This document shows positions 30,586-39,873 of a stretch of DNA of 64,000 nt, in pieces. This DNA is from Marinifilum breve. GTDB lineage: Bacteria > Bacteroidota > Bacteroidia > Bacteroidales > Marinifilaceae. The stretch is taken from assembly GCF_003202155.1 (NCBI RefSeq), contig NZ_QFLI01000004.1, forward strand, positions 390,856-454,855, given 5' to 3'. The position numbers were made by a program, and so were the translations under genes. How positions within the stretch are numbered: position 1 is the stretch's first letter; every line of letters starts with the position of its first letter. The notes below the pieces were generated by a model. That model was not told where the DNA came from, did not search any database, and saw only the letters and a list, made by a program, of their open reading frames with translations.

Positions 30586-31392
30586 TTATCTCTTTTTGTA
30601 ATATTTCATTGCTTCCGGAAGGAATGCTTTTAGATTTGCCACACGTGTATCGTCTGCCGGGTGAGTCGAAAGGAATTCCGGTGGCTTTTGTCCACCACTT
30701 TCTCCCATACGCTTCCAAAATTCAACAGCTTCCGATGGATCATAACCTGCCATTGCCATAAAAATCAATCCCATTTTATCAGCTTCGTTTTCATGAGAAC
30801 GAGAGAAAGGCAGCATCACACCAACATTAGCACCAACTCCAAAAGCAGTCATCCAAATCTGTTGAGTTTCTGCAGGTTTTTCGTTTAAAGCAATTGCCAA
30901 ACCTTGTCCTAAAGCCTGTATTCCCATTTGCTGACTCATGCGTTCATTACCATGACGTGCTACGGCATGAGCAATTTCGTGTCCCATAACTACCGCTAAT
31001 CCGGTTTCAGTTTGAGTGTATGGTAAAATCCCTGTATAGAAAACCACTTTTCCTCCAGGCATACACCAGGCATTTGGTGTGTCATCTTCAACCAAATTAA
31101 ATTCCCATTGAAAATTGGCAACTCTATCTCCCATTCCATTGGCATTCATGAATTCTTCTACCGCCTTGGCTATACGATCTCCACATGATTTAACCATGGC
31201 AACTTTCGCTTTGTCTTTCGAAAGTTTATTCTCCTTTAAAAAGGCATCATATTGCGTAAGACTTGTTGCAATCATTTCACGTTCTGGGAAAAGATTCATT
31301 TGTTTACGCCCAGTGATTGGTACAGTAGCACAGGCTGCCAATACAAATACCAAGCCTGTTAATAGTAGATTACGGATTGTTTTGCTTGTCAT
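30586..31392 (-). CDS. M48-family metallopeptidase lipoprotein
   Basis: A 268-residue peptidase with lipobox VLAAC (C21), HEXXH zinc motif HEIAH at 138-142, and the downstream Glu ligand in HENEADKMG. This is the periplasmic LoiP/BepA-like M48C type without a TPR region. Such proteins help outer-membrane protein quality control. The C-terminus ends STHPADDTRVANLKAFLPEAM, the family's usual closing segment. It is monocistronic; its stop abuts the 21-nt repeat tract. Identification of the family is firm, specific substrate unknown. Confidence 0.93.
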   Translation of the reverse strand: MTSKTIRNLLLTGLVFVLAACATVPITGRKQMNLFPEREMIATSLTQYDAFLKENKLSKDKAKVAMVKSCGDRIAKAVEEFMNANGMGDRVANFQWEFNLVEDDTPNAWCMPGGKVVFYTGILPYTQTETGLAVVMGHEIAHAVARHGNERMSQQMGIQALGQGLAIALNEKPAETQQIWMTAFGVGANVGVMLPFSRSHENEADKMGLIFMAMAGYDPSEAVEFWKRMGESGGQKPPEFLSTHPADDTRVANLKAFLPEAMKYYKKR

Positions 31393-31512
31393 TATTATTT
31401 GGTTTTTAGTTTATCTATTTTCACGCAAAGGTCGCAAATTTCTCATTTTTAAGATCGCAAAGCCTGAACAATGTGCTTTCTGCTCTTAAATGGCTGATTA
31501 TTTGCATCCACT

Positions 31513-33645
31513 TTATTTATTCTTGAATTCTTCTTGTAACTGTTTGAGTAATTCCTCTACACTAGTAACGGGAATTTTACACGTTCTATTTTTACAAAGA
31601 TAAAAAGTTGTTTGCTTTGGGACATAACGATTTTTTAGCAAAGGCAAATCACTCTCGGTTAAACTTCCGGAAATAAGCACATTGGGCAAAAAGAGTGATT
31701 CTAATTTTTGTTTTTCTCCTATTGCCAAATCACCCACTACTACCAATTCGTAAGTAGAATTTGCCAAGTTAAAGAACAATTGTCCCCAATTAAAATGATA
31801 GGATGGCACTTTTAACATTCGTTCGTAAACATTGGCAAGCATTTGCTTCGATCTTTCAATATAAGCCTCTTCCTCCAAGTATGTTCCCAAAAGAAATAAA
31901 GATTTTGCCATGGAAGAGTTTGATGATGGAATTACATTGTCCATCAATTCCATTTTTCTCGCTATCAATTCAGGATCTTCATCGGATGTATAAAAAAACA
32001 TTCCTGATTTTTCGTCTGAAAAATGTGACATCACCTCCTTCATCAGTCCATCAGCTTTAATTAAATAATCTTCTTTAAAACTGGCTTGGTATAAGGCTAT
32101 ATAGGATTCAATAGTAAAAGAATAATCATCCAGAAAAGCATTGATTTTCGAAACTCCATCCTTGTAATTTCGGTGTAAATGACCTTCTCCTTTTACCAAA
32201 TTTGTCTCAATAAAACCCATAGCTTTCTCTGCTCTTTCCAGGTACTCTTGTTTTCCCAATGCCTTGTAAGCATCCACATATCCTTTAATCATCAATGCAT
32301 TCCAACTAGTTAAAGCTTTATCATCCAAACCCGGGCGAATTCTTTCTTCACGCTTCAACAACAATTGATTCGAAGCTTTCTTTATTTTCTCATCAAATTG
32401 TTCTGTGGTAATTCCCAATTTCGCAGCAAGTTCTTTTTTATCGGCTGAAATCATTAAAATGTTTCCTTCTTCCCAATTCGCTTTTTCAGTGATTCCAAAA
32501 TACTCGCAAAACCAATCAGCATCTTCATTTAAAACACCTTCAATTTCTGATTTTTCCCAAACATAGAATTTGCCTTCAACACCTTCACTATCGGCATCCA
32601 AAGAAGAATAAAATCCTCCATTGGGCAAGCTCAATTCCCGATCAACAAAAGCCAAAGTTTCTTCAATTACCCTTTTGTATTCTGGAATTTTCGTCAGACT
32701 ATACGCCTCGGCATATAAACTTACCAATTGAGCATTATCGTAAAGCATTTTCTCAAAGTGCGGAACTTTCCAAATGGCATCCACCGAATATCTGGCAAAT
32801 CCACCTCCAATTTGATCATAAATTCCTCCTGCCGCCATTTTATCCAGTGTAAGTACCACATGATCTAAAGCTGATCGATCTTTGCAGGCATGATAATATC
32901 GAAGCAAAAACTGAAGAGAACCTGGCAATGGAAATTTAGGGGCACGATTATTGCCACCTTCAACTTTATCGAAATCCTTTTGCCAATTTGCATAACCTGA
33001 TTTCACATCGTTTATATTAAATTGCTTAAGCTCCGATCTTACTTCAATCAATTCATTGCTTCTTACTCCTTCTGAAATCTGATCAGCTACTTTTTCAACC
33101 TTATCTTTCTCGCTTAACCAAGCATTTTGAATTCCCTGCAAAACTCTCACCCAATCATTTGGTCGAAAGTAGGTTCCTCCAAAAAATGGTTTTCCATCGG
33201 GCATGGCAAAACAATTGAGTGGCCAACCACCACTACCCGTCATCAATTGCACGGCATCCATGTAGATTCTATCAATGTCTGGTCGCTCCTCCCTATCTAC
33301 CTTTATACAAACGAAAAATTCGTTCATAATTTTAGCAATCTCTTCATTCTCGAAGCTCTCACGTTCCATTACATGACACCAATGACAGGCAGCATAACCA
33401 ATACTAACCAGTATTACTTTATTCTCATCTTTTGCCTTTTGCAAAGCTTCTTCTCCCCATGGATACCAATCAACTGGATTATGCGCATGCTGCAACAAGT
33501 AAGGACTATTTTCCTGAGCCAATCGGTTTGTATATTGAACTTTCATCTGTTTCTTTTTATGCTGAGAGCAAGATTGAATTGGTAGTAGGCAGACTAATAA
33601 AACCATGGCCAATACAAATTCATATCTCTCGCGAAGGTGTAACAT
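31513..33645 (-). CDS. Thioredoxin-domain / N-acylglucosamine 2-epimerase-like protein (YyaL/SSP411 family)
   Basis: A 710-residue protein. A signal with a plausible lipobox (LLPIQSC, C26) precedes the DUF255 thioredoxin-like domain, which begins [18 protein letters not shown] and carries the CHWC motif (C87, C90). An (alpha/alpha)6 barrel follows, with repeated YDNAQLV- and DDYSF-type segments. The family (bacterial YyaL, mammalian SPATA20) has no settled function. The N-terminal signal would place this version in the periplasm, while many homologues are cytosolic. Start M1 rather than M14 is uncertain. Confidence 0.85.
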   Translation of the reverse strand: MLHLRERYEFVLAMVLLVCLLPIQSCSQHKKKQMKVQYTNRLAQENSPYLLQHAHNPVDWYPWGEEALQKAKDENKVILVSIGYAACHWCHVMERESFENEEIAKIMNEFFVCIKVDREERPDIDRIYMDAVQLMTGSGGWPLNCFAMPDGKPFFGGTYFRPNDWVRVLQGIQNAWLSEKDKVEKVADQISEGVRSNELIEVRSELKQFNINDVKSGYANWQKDFDKVEGGNNRAPKFPLPGSLQFLLRYYHACKDRSALDHVVLTLDKMAAGGIYDQIGGGFARYSVDAIWKVPHFEKMLYDNAQLVSLYAEAYSLTKIPEYKRVIEETLAFVDRELSLPNGGFYSSLDADSEGVEGKFYVWEKSEIEGVLNEDADWFCEYFGITEKANWEEGNILMISADKKELAAKLGITTEQFDEKIKKASNQLLLKREERIRPGLDDKALTSWNALMIKGYVDAYKALGKQEYLERAEKAMGFIETNLVKGEGHLHRNYKDGVSKINAFLDDYSFTIESYIALYQASFKEDYLIKADGLMKEVMSHFSDEKSGMFFYTSDEDPELIARKMELMDNVIPSSNSSMAKSLFLLGTYLEEEAYIERSKQMLANVYERMLKVPSYHFNWGQLFFNLANSTYELVVVGDLAIGEKQKLESLFLPNVLISGSLTESDLPLLKNRYVPKQTTFYLCKNRTCKIPVTSVEELLKQLQEEFKNK

Positions 33646-33687
33646 TCATTAAAGATAGAATTTATTTTAAATGATTCTAAATAAAAA

Positions 33688-33716
33688 AGCAGCAATACCA
33701 TAATGGTACCACTGCT
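33688..33716 (-). terminator. Terminator of the hypD-activase operon
   Basis: A 14-bp stem with G-U pairs (minus strand AGCAGTGGTACCAT against ATGGTATTGCTGCT), 1-nt apex, then six T. It lies 29 nt after the activase stop. Confidence 0.85.
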
Positions 33717-33744
33717 CTCCAAACCAATATTATTTTATTATTTC

Positions 33745-34653
33745 TTACCCGCCAACGCTTGCTGAAATTCCATACTCAGTAAATATTTCTTGTGCTCTTG
33801 CTAATTCATCCTCACTTGGAATTTCCATATTTTCCACCAAATACTCCGATCCCAATTTTGTATGCTTGTGTTTTCCCACATCATGATAAGGCAATAAATT
33901 CACTTCCTTGCGTTTCCATGGAATTGTAGACAAGAAATCCGCCATTCTTTCTATCGTTTCCTCATCAGCATTTACCCCTTTTATAAAGGGTACTCTGATG
34001 ATAAAGTCAGCATTGTTTTCAGCCAGCAACTGGATATTTTTCAATATCAATTCATTATTTACTCCTGTATATTTCCTGTGCACCTCCGACTCGAAAGCTT
34101 TAAAGTCAACCAAAAACAAATTGGTTCGCTTGGCCACTTCCAATACCACTTCTGATTTGGCAAACAAGGTGGTATCCACAACTCGGTGAATGTCTTTTTC
34201 AGCACATTTATCCAGAATTTCAATTAAGCTCTTGTAGTGCATTAAAGGTTCGCCTCCCGAAAAAGTAACGCCACCTTCCGAGTGATCAAAGAATATAGTT
34301 TCCCTTTCAATAATCTTCATCAACTCATCGCTTGAGTATACTTTCCCAGACATTTCGATGGCTTTGGTAGGACAAACCATGGCACATTTACCACACAAAG
34401 TACACTTTTCAATATCAGTTACAATACCTTGACGCGTAAGTTTCAATGCCGATTCCGGACAAATTTCAACACACTTTACCGAACCTATGCATTTCGATTC
34501 GGTATACATTTTTTGTGCATAGGGCGATATGCTTTCTGGGTTATGACACCAGACACAGGACAAAGGACAACCTTTATAAAAGATTGTCACTCTAATTCCC
34601 GGTCCGTCATTGATTGCATATCTTTTTATATCAAAAATTAATGCTTTACTCAT
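33745..34653 (-). CDS. Glycyl-radical-enzyme activating protein (radical SAM)
   Basis: A 302-residue activase. The radical-SAM cluster motif is C29-x3-C33-x2-C36 (GCPLSCVWCHNPE). Two ferredoxin-type [4Fe-4S] clusters are inserted after it (SKCIGSVKCVEICPE... and CTLCGKCAMVCP), a mark of activases for non-PFL glycyl radical enzymes. The GGE motif is TFSGGEP. It generates the glycyl radical on its partner by 5'-deoxyadenosyl radical chemistry, under anoxic conditions. Start and upstream stop share one base (TAATG), so translation is probably coupled to the enzyme gene. Expected specificity is for the HypD-like enzyme next door. Confidence 0.94.
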   Translation of the reverse strand: MSKALIFDIKRYAINDGPGIRVTIFYKGCPLSCVWCHNPESISPYAQKMYTESKCIGSVKCVEICPESALKLTRQGIVTDIEKCTLCGKCAMVCPTKAIEMSGKVYSSDELMKIIERETIFFDHSEGGVTFSGGEPLMHYKSLIEILDKCAEKDIHRVVDTTLFAKSEVVLEVAKRTNLFLVDFKAFESEVHRKYTGVNNELILKNIQLLAENNADFIIRVPFIKGVNADEETIERMADFLSTIPWKRKEVNLLPYHDVGKHKHTKLGSEYLVENMEIPSEDELARAQEIFTEYGISASVGG

Positions 34654-37094
34654 TAAAACGATTCATTTTCTGTTCTGTCGATTACTTCCTGCTGCAAATC
34701 TGCATTCATATCATTAAAGTAATCGCTATATCCTGCCATCCTCACCAGTAAATCCTTATAATCTTCAGGTGTTTTTTGTGCAGCCAATAAGGTTGCTGTA
34801 TCCACAATATTAAACTGAATGTGATGTCCTCCCAATGAGAAATAACTTCTGATCAATTTCGATAGTTTGGCAATGTCTTCATCACGCTTCAACAAACTTG
34901 GCAAGAAACGTTGATTCAACAAAGTTCCACCTGATTTCGTGTGATCCAATTTGGTAAGCGATCGGATTACTGCTGAAGGTCCGTGCGTATCGCAACCATG
35001 AGATGGAGAAGTTCCATCAGAAATGGATTTTCCTGCCAAACGACCATTTGGAGTGGCTCCCATAACTTTACCAAAGTAAACGTGGCAAGTAGTCGAAAGC
35101 ATATTCAAATGGAAAGTTTCTCCTTTGGTATTTGGTTTTCCATCAATTGCTGCAAACAAATCGTTGTATACCTTTAAGGCGATATCATCTGCATAATCGT
35201 CATCATTTCCGAAGAATGGCGTATTGTTCAAAATGGTTTGACGCAATACCTCTTCTCCTTCAAAATTGATTGCAACTGCATCCAAGATGGTATCAATACT
35301 AAAATTCTTATCCTCGAAAACATGTTTCTTTAGGGTTGATAAACTATCGGTTACCGTTCCCAATCCAGTACACTGAATATAGTTGGTATTGTAGCGCGGA
35401 CCAGCATTATAATAATCTCTACCTCGAGCAATACAATCATCAGTTAATACAGACAACAAAGGAGCTGGCGCATATTTGGCAAACATTCGATCAATGTAAT
35501 TGCTCACCCTGATTTTCTGATCGACAACAAAATTCAATTGCTTCAAAAATGCCTCGTATAACTCGTTGTAAGAAGTAAATGTTCTTGGATCTCCTGTTTC
35601 GATACCTGCTTTTTTGCCAGTTACCGGATCGATTCCGTTATTTAAGGTTACCTCAAGAATTTTAGGAACATTCAAATATCCAGTCAACACGTAAGCTTCC
35701 TTACCAAAGGCTCCAACTTCAATACAACCACTACATCCACCTTCGCGAGCATCTTCAATGCTTTTTCCATGTCCCAACATCTCCATGATGTAAACATCCG
35801 GATTAAATACAGAAGGATAACCATGTCCCTGACGAATTACATTACATCCTGCTTTTAAAAATCTTTCAGGAGTTCTCGAACTAATATGAATGGAGCTACC
35901 TGGCTGTAAAATATGAAGGTCTTCAATAATGTCAAGCATGATATAGGAAACCTCGCTTACCCCGTCTGATCCATCTTTTCTTACACCACCAATGTTAATG
36001 TTGGTAAAATCATTGTAAGTTCCACTCTCACGAGCTGTAATTCCAACCTTTGGAGGTGCTGGCTGATTGTTCACCTTAATCCAGAAACAAGAAAGCAATT
36101 CTTTGGCCTCATCTCTGCTTAGTTTTCCTTCTGCCGATTCTCTATTGTAGAAAGGTTCAAGGTGCTGATCGAAATGACCTGGATTCATGGCATCCCAACC
36201 ATTCAATTCTGTAATGGTTCCCAAATGCATCCACCAGTACATTTGAATGGCTTCCCAGAATGTTCTTGGTGCATTGGCAGGAACCCAACGACAAACTTCT
36301 GCAATTTTCAGTAATTCTGCTTTTCTGCTTTCATCTTCTTCTTTTGCCGCCAATTCTTCAGCCAAATCTGCATGACGTTCTGATAATAAAATTGCTGCAT
36401 CGCAAGAGATGGCCATTGCCTGAAGCTCCTCTAATTTATCTGTAGCTTCATCATCGTTCATGTAATCCAAACGATCGATATGGTCCTGAATGTCTTTCTT
36501 AAATTCCAGTAAGCCTTTTTTATAAATCTTACCATCTAAAGTAGTGTGACCTGGTGCACGCTGTTCCATAAACTCAGTGAACAAACCTGCCTCGTATGCT
36601 GCCTTCCACTCCTCTGGTACATGATTAAAAATTCTTTCTCTTTGGGTACGACCCTCCCAGTAAGGGATCACTTCCTTGGCATAAGTATCAATATCTTCCT
36701 GTGAAATGGTATAGCGCTGCAACTCGCGAGTATTTAAAACATTTAAGTCATCAACACTGTGGCAGGTTAACTCAGGAAAAGTTGGAACCGACTTTGGTGA
36801 AGGCCCACGCTCCCCAACGATCAATTCGCCATTGCCAATGTAAATGGTTTTGTGCTTACATATTTCGTAGAAAGTTTTGGCACGCAATACTGGAATTGAG
36901 TATTTGCCGTAATTTTCCTTGTAAAACTCAGTTTCGATTAAAGCACGCTCAATAGAAAGTGATGGTTCAGTATCAACACTTACTTTTCTTAGTTGCTTTA
37001 TTCTATCATTCATGCCCGGACCTTGTCCGTTGTTTTTATCGAAGTTACTTCCCGACTTTGCCGCTCTTTGCGGAATGGTTTTATCTATTGTCAT
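34653..37094 (-). CDS. hypD: Glycyl radical enzyme, likely trans-4-hydroxy-L-proline dehydratase
   Basis: An 813-residue glycyl radical enzyme. Radical Gly is G788 (VRMAGYSDYF), the thiyl Cys C457 and the base Glu E459 (GGCSGCIEVG). Residues I recall as shaping the hydroxyproline pocket in Clostridioides HypD are all matched at a constant +23 offset: H183, D301, S357, D362, F363, Y473 and T668. This argues for dehydration of trans-4-hydroxy-L-proline to pyrroline-5-carboxylate rather than glycerol, choline or PFL activity. The usual companion proC is not adjacent. A promoter and palindrome lie upstream. The name should not be confused with hydrogenase-maturation HypD. A related dehydratase with another substrate remains possible. 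Confidence 0.8.
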   Translation of the reverse strand: MTIDKTIPQRAAKSGSNFDKNNGQGPGMNDRIKQLRKVSVDTEPSLSIERALIETEFYKENYGKYSIPVLRAKTFYEICKHKTIYIGNGELIVGERGPSPKSVPTFPELTCHSVDDLNVLNTRELQRYTISQEDIDTYAKEVIPYWEGRTQRERIFNHVPEEWKAAYEAGLFTEFMEQRAPGHTTLDGKIYKKGLLEFKKDIQDHIDRLDYMNDDEATDKLEELQAMAISCDAAILLSERHADLAEELAAKEEDESRKAELLKIAEVCRWVPANAPRTFWEAIQMYWWMHLGTITELNGWDAMNPGHFDQHLEPFYNRESAEGKLSRDEAKELLSCFWIKVNNQPAPPKVGITARESGTYNDFTNINIGGVRKDGSDGVSEVSYIMLDIIEDLHILQPGSSIHISSRTPERFLKAGCNVIRQGHGYPSVFNPDVYIMEMLGHGKSIEDAREGGCSGCIEVGAFGKEAYVLTGYLNVPKILEVTLNNGIDPVTGKKAGIETGDPRTFTSYNELYEAFLKQLNFVVDQKIRVSNYIDRMFAKYAPAPLLSVLTDDCIARGRDYYNAGPRYNTNYIQCTGLGTVTDSLSTLKKHVFEDKNFSIDTILDAVAINFEGEEVLRQTILNNTPFFGNDDDYADDIALKVYNDLFAAIDGKPNTKGETFHLNMLSTTCHVYFGKVMGATPNGRLAGKSISDGTSPSHGCDTHGPSAVIRSLTKLDHTKSGGTLLNQRFLPSLLKRDEDIAKLSKLIRSYFSLGGHHIQFNIVDTATLLAAQKTPEDYKDLLVRMAGYSDYFNDMNADLQQEVIDRTENESF

Positions 37095-37229
37095 TGTTTT
37101 TCTATTAATCTATTCGAAACGATGTTTTTGGGTACTGCATATGCATTCCAGCTAGGAATATCAGTACTTAAAAATAAAATGTAGCTTGTGACAGCAAGGT
37201 GCACCAACACATTGCCATTGGAAGGACAA

Positions 37230-37255
37230 TTGTTTAAGAATAGATTATTAAACAA
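37230..37255 (-). promoter_or_regulatory. Inverted repeat in the hypD leader (gap 37095-37472)
   Basis: TTGTTTAA and TTAAACAA, 8-bp arms separated by 10 nt, 136 nt before the start codon and downstream of the predicted promoter. It could form a hairpin in the leader or bind a regulator; no known riboswitch was recognised in this leader. Confidence 0.35.
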
Positions 37256-37323
37256 CTAAAAAGTCTGCGGTAACTGTATGTTAAAGTATGGTTCACGTAC
37301 ATATCAACATCTTTTGACTGAAC

Positions 37324-37362
37324 CAAATTTACGAAATATTATCATCTGAGATACAAATCTCA
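37324..37362 (-). promoter_or_regulatory. hypD promoter with overlapping 6-4-6 palindrome
   Basis: Minus strand TAAATTTG at 37331-37324 is an exact -7 element, and TTTG at 37357-37354 lies 22 nt upstream as a possible -33. The perfect palindrome TGAGAT-ACAA-ATCTCA at 37347-37362 overlaps the -33 position. Its arm/spacer layout equals that of the hcp operator, suggesting a CRP/FNR-family regulator; sequence of the arms differs. Confidence 0.55.
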
Positions 37363-37472
37363 ATTAAATTCTTGTTATCTATAAATGATCTTAACAAACT
37401 TATGTCACAACCACACATAATCTATGCTTTTTCATTAACTTACTGCTGCTTTTCATCTACTCGAAATAAAAC

Positions 37473-38255
37473 ATGAAATCACACCATCTTATACTCATTG
37501 CAATTATTACCTCTTTTTTATTCTTAAAATGCACTGAACAAAAAGAACAAGTCCGATATGAAGAATTGAAATTAGCTGAACTGTTCAATTGTTTCATGAA
37601 CTCTACTGATAGTCTTGAAGAACAAAAGCTTATTCATTTTTTAGATGATTCGATTGTGAAGTATCCTTATGACCATTTTTTCACATTTGAGAAATATGAT
37701 TCTACCAAGAAGCAATTAAATCTTTATTTTCATTTATGCACTAGTGACATTGAATACAACATTAAACGACGAAATGCTTTCGTTATAGATATTGACAAGA
37801 AGAATAAAATCACATTAAATGGAAACAATTACTCTGATATACTTCCCATAAATGATATGATTGTTGATTTTCTTCAAAACAAAAAAGACACCAATACATT
37901 ATCCGACAAGACATTAAAAAACATACCTATATTGGGAGAAGTTGAAGTTAGCAAAGGAGGATTTATTCTTCATACCCAACTCATACCTGATAAAAATAAT
38001 AATCAATCAAGTTGGTTGATAACTAAGAAATACATTGATATAATCCTTTCTGTAAATTATCAATTAAGAAAGTTGTCTTCTCTTAAATATTTTGAATCGG
38101 AATACTCAAGACTTAATCCAGAACAAAAGAATGCCATTAGGAAACTAAATCCAGTTTATATCATTATTTACCCAAATTGGACAATGGGAAAAATTAAACC
38201 ACCACCTCCTCCACTTCCAGTTTTATCAAATAAAATTATTAAAAAAGAAAGTTAA
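37473..38255 (+). CDS. Putative lipoprotein with an ExbD-like periplasmic domain
   Basis: A 260-residue protein. Residues 1-20 form a signal ending FLFLKC (C20), a weak lipobox. The central and C-terminal region (LKNIPILGEVEVSKGGFILHTQ ... YIDIILSVNYQLRKL ... LNPEQKNAIRKLNPVYI) parallels the end of Bacteroidota ExbD proteins, where a 'IPxxGxVxVSKGVISLQxDRGT' strand, a long helix and a 'L(T/N)xxE(Q)xAIRxxxP' segment occur in the same order. The proton-channel helix of ExbD is absent and the tail is proline-rich (KPPPPPLP). The family assignment is my reading, not a search result. Function unknown. Confidence 0.5.
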   Translation: MKSHHLILIAIITSFLFLKCTEQKEQVRYEELKLAELFNCFMNSTDSLEEQKLIHFLDDSIVKYPYDHFFTFEKYDSTKKQLNLYFHLCTSDIEYNIKRRNAFVIDIDKKNKITLNGNNYSDILPINDMIVDFLQNKKDTNTLSDKTLKNIPILGEVEVSKGGFILHTQLIPDKNNNQSSWLITKKYIDIILSVNYQLRKLSSLKYFESEYSRLNPEQKNAIRKLNPVYIIIYPNWTMGKIKPPPPPLPVLSNKIIKKES

Positions 38256-38333
38256 AACATTAACATATAAGATAAAGCTAGCTACTTATAAAACCTATTT
38301 TAAACAATTCGGCACCATACTTGTTTTTAATGC

Positions 38334-38864
38334 ATGGGAACACTATTAATTCTATTACAGATGTTAACGCATGCGGACACAAAAGTATTGGCCGATTTCA
38401 CCAGTGATACAAATCTATCGGATTGGTACATTGTAAACGATGTGGTGATGGGTGGTAGATCGGATTCAGGAATTTTTCTGAACGGTGAAAACTGTGCCGT
38501 ATTTAAGGGCTATGTTTCGTTGGAAAACAATGGAGGTTTTGCCATGGTAAAGCACATTTTTGATCCCATTGAAATTGATGCTCATTCCAAAATAGTGATG
38601 AAGATTAAAGGTGATGGCAAGCGATATCAAGTACGATTAAAATCACAAATTTCCCAGTCTCATTCACACATCAATTACTTCACCACAACAGGTGATTGGC
38701 AGGTTATTGAGATCCCATTCAAAGATTTCTATGCCAGTTTTCGTGGCAGACGCTTGAGTTATCCGAATTTTAATGCTGATCAACTGTCGGAGGTAGCTTT
38801 TTTAATCGGCAATAAAAAAGCTGAGGAATTCCAATTGAAAATCAAATGGATTGCTTTGAAGTAA
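38334..38864 (+). CDS. CIA30-family protein
   Basis: A 176-residue protein of the CIA30 (NDUFAF1-like) family. Diagnostic stretches are WYIVNDVVMGGRSDSG, FKGYVSLENNGGFAMVK, MKIKGDGKRYQVRLK, WQVIEIPFKDFYASFRGR and a terminal AFLIGNKKAEEFQLKIKWI. The fold is a galactose-binding-like beta-sandwich. In eukaryotes it aids complex I assembly; in bacteria its role is not established. A short hydrophobic N-terminus (MGTLLILLQMLTHA) may be a signal. It converges with the BLUF gene, 3 nt between stops. Confidence 0.85.
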   Translation: MGTLLILLQMLTHADTKVLADFTSDTNLSDWYIVNDVVMGGRSDSGIFLNGENCAVFKGYVSLENNGGFAMVKHIFDPIEIDAHSKIVMKIKGDGKRYQVRLKSQISQSHSHINYFTTTGDWQVIEIPFKDFYASFRGRRLSYPNFNADQLSEVAFLIGNKKAEEFQLKIKWIALK

Positions 38865-38867
38865 GCA

Positions 38868-39293
38868 TCAGGTATACTTCATAAATTTCACAATTAAATC
38901 AACAATGGCTTGTGAACTTTGCTTAAGTGCTTCTCTTATATCGTTGGAGGACATTACATCGGTAAAGCCTGGTAAATCTTTCGAATCTTCTTTGCTTAAT
39001 TTCTGATATCCCATGCTCCACTCCGGGAAAGATCTTTGATCAATATCCTCTTCTAATATCTTTACAATATTGGTGTGGCGATTATCATTCTGCAAGCGAT
39101 CGTAAAGAGTACGAATTGTGTCTGTTTCTCCTTCTATCACCTGAATAAAAATCTCATCGTTGTAAAGAAGTAAACCTGTAACTCCGTTTGCCAAGTTCTT
39201 TGGTCTGATTTCAGACAATAACTGATCGAGTTCCAACTCCGAAAGTTGATTCCTCGAAAAGCTAACATATACGATATGAATTAGATTAGGCAT
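38868..39293 (-). CDS. BLUF-domain blue-light photoreceptor
   Basis: A 141-residue single-domain BLUF protein. The flavin-binding residues are in place: Y9 (HIVYVS), N36 (LANGVTGLLLY), Q51 (FIQVIEGE), and the FPEWSMGYQKL segment with W92 and M94. Blue light rearranges the Tyr-Gln-flavin hydrogen bonds and changes the C-terminal helices. No effector domain (EAL, cyclase) is fused; the ~40 C-terminal residues form the usual capping helices, so it must act through a partner protein. None is evident next to it. Confidence 0.93.
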   Translation of the reverse strand: MPNLIHIVYVSFSRNQLSELELDQLLSEIRPKNLANGVTGLLLYNDEIFIQVIEGETDTIRTLYDRLQNDNRHTNIVKILEEDIDQRSFPEWSMGYQKLSKEDSKDLPGFTDVMSSNDIREALKQSSQAIVDLIVKFMKYT

Positions 39294-39433
39294 AGACTAA
39301 AGTTACAAAAGATCACGAGTCTTTTTATATAGATTAATCAATATACATATACTTTGGAGTATCACCCATCAAAAAAGCCATATCAATCTCCAATCTTTAG
39401 TTATATTAGTTTCTATTATTAAAACCTGATAGC

Positions 39434-39799
39434 ATGAAGATCAATTTAAAAGAGAACTTTGAAAATATTAAAGATTACTTTTCACCCAAAGTGCTTGGCG
39501 AAGTAAACGATGTATATGTAAAAATTGCCAAAATCAAAGGTGATGAACTACCATGGCACGATCACAAAAACGAAGATGAAATGTTTTTAATTATCGAAGG
39601 GAGTCTGCTAATGGAAGTAGAAGGGACAGAATCTTTTGTTATGAATGAAGGTGAATTATTTATCGTTAAGAAAGGACTTCAGCATCGCGTATCTGCTCAA
39701 TCCGAATGCAAAATCATGTTACTTGAAAACAAATCTACAGCACATACCGGGGACGTAGAGTCGGATATTACAAAAGATATTAAGGATCAATTAAAATAA
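39434..39799 (+). CDS. Cupin-domain protein
   Basis: A 121-residue single-domain cupin. Metal ligands follow the usual pattern: H42, H44 and E49 in PWHDHKNEDEMFLIIEG, and H84 in GLQHRVSA. The small mannose-6-phosphate isomerase-like cupin type has many roles, from sugar isomerisation to sensing. No partner enzyme is adjacent. Separate from the EamA gene, which has its own promoter element. Confidence 0.85.
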   Translation: MKINLKENFENIKDYFSPKVLGEVNDVYVKIAKIKGDELPWHDHKNEDEMFLIIEGSLLMEVEGTESFVMNEGELFIVKKGLQHRVSAQSECKIMLLENKSTAHTGDVESDITKDIKDQLK

Positions 39800-39839
39800 G
39801 ATTTTTAGTTATTTTGCTAGCATCCGCCATAAAAGCCTA

Positions 39840-39847
39840 TACCTTTG
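39840..39847 (+). promoter_or_regulatory. -7 promoter element of the EamA gene
   Basis: TACCTTTG, exact TAnnTTTG, 26 nt before the ATG; TTTG at 39813-39816 is 23 nt upstream, slightly long for a -33 element. Confidence 0.5.
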
Positions 39848-39873
39848 CCAAGAATTTAACACGAAGCTTTTAA

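Noticed and set aside
34653-37094. Pyruvate formate-lyase or glycerol/choline-type glycyl radical enzyme
   Set aside because: The GCSGCIE active site has a single Cys-x-Glu arrangement rather than the Cys-Cys pair of PFL, and pocket residues match HypD at constant spacing.
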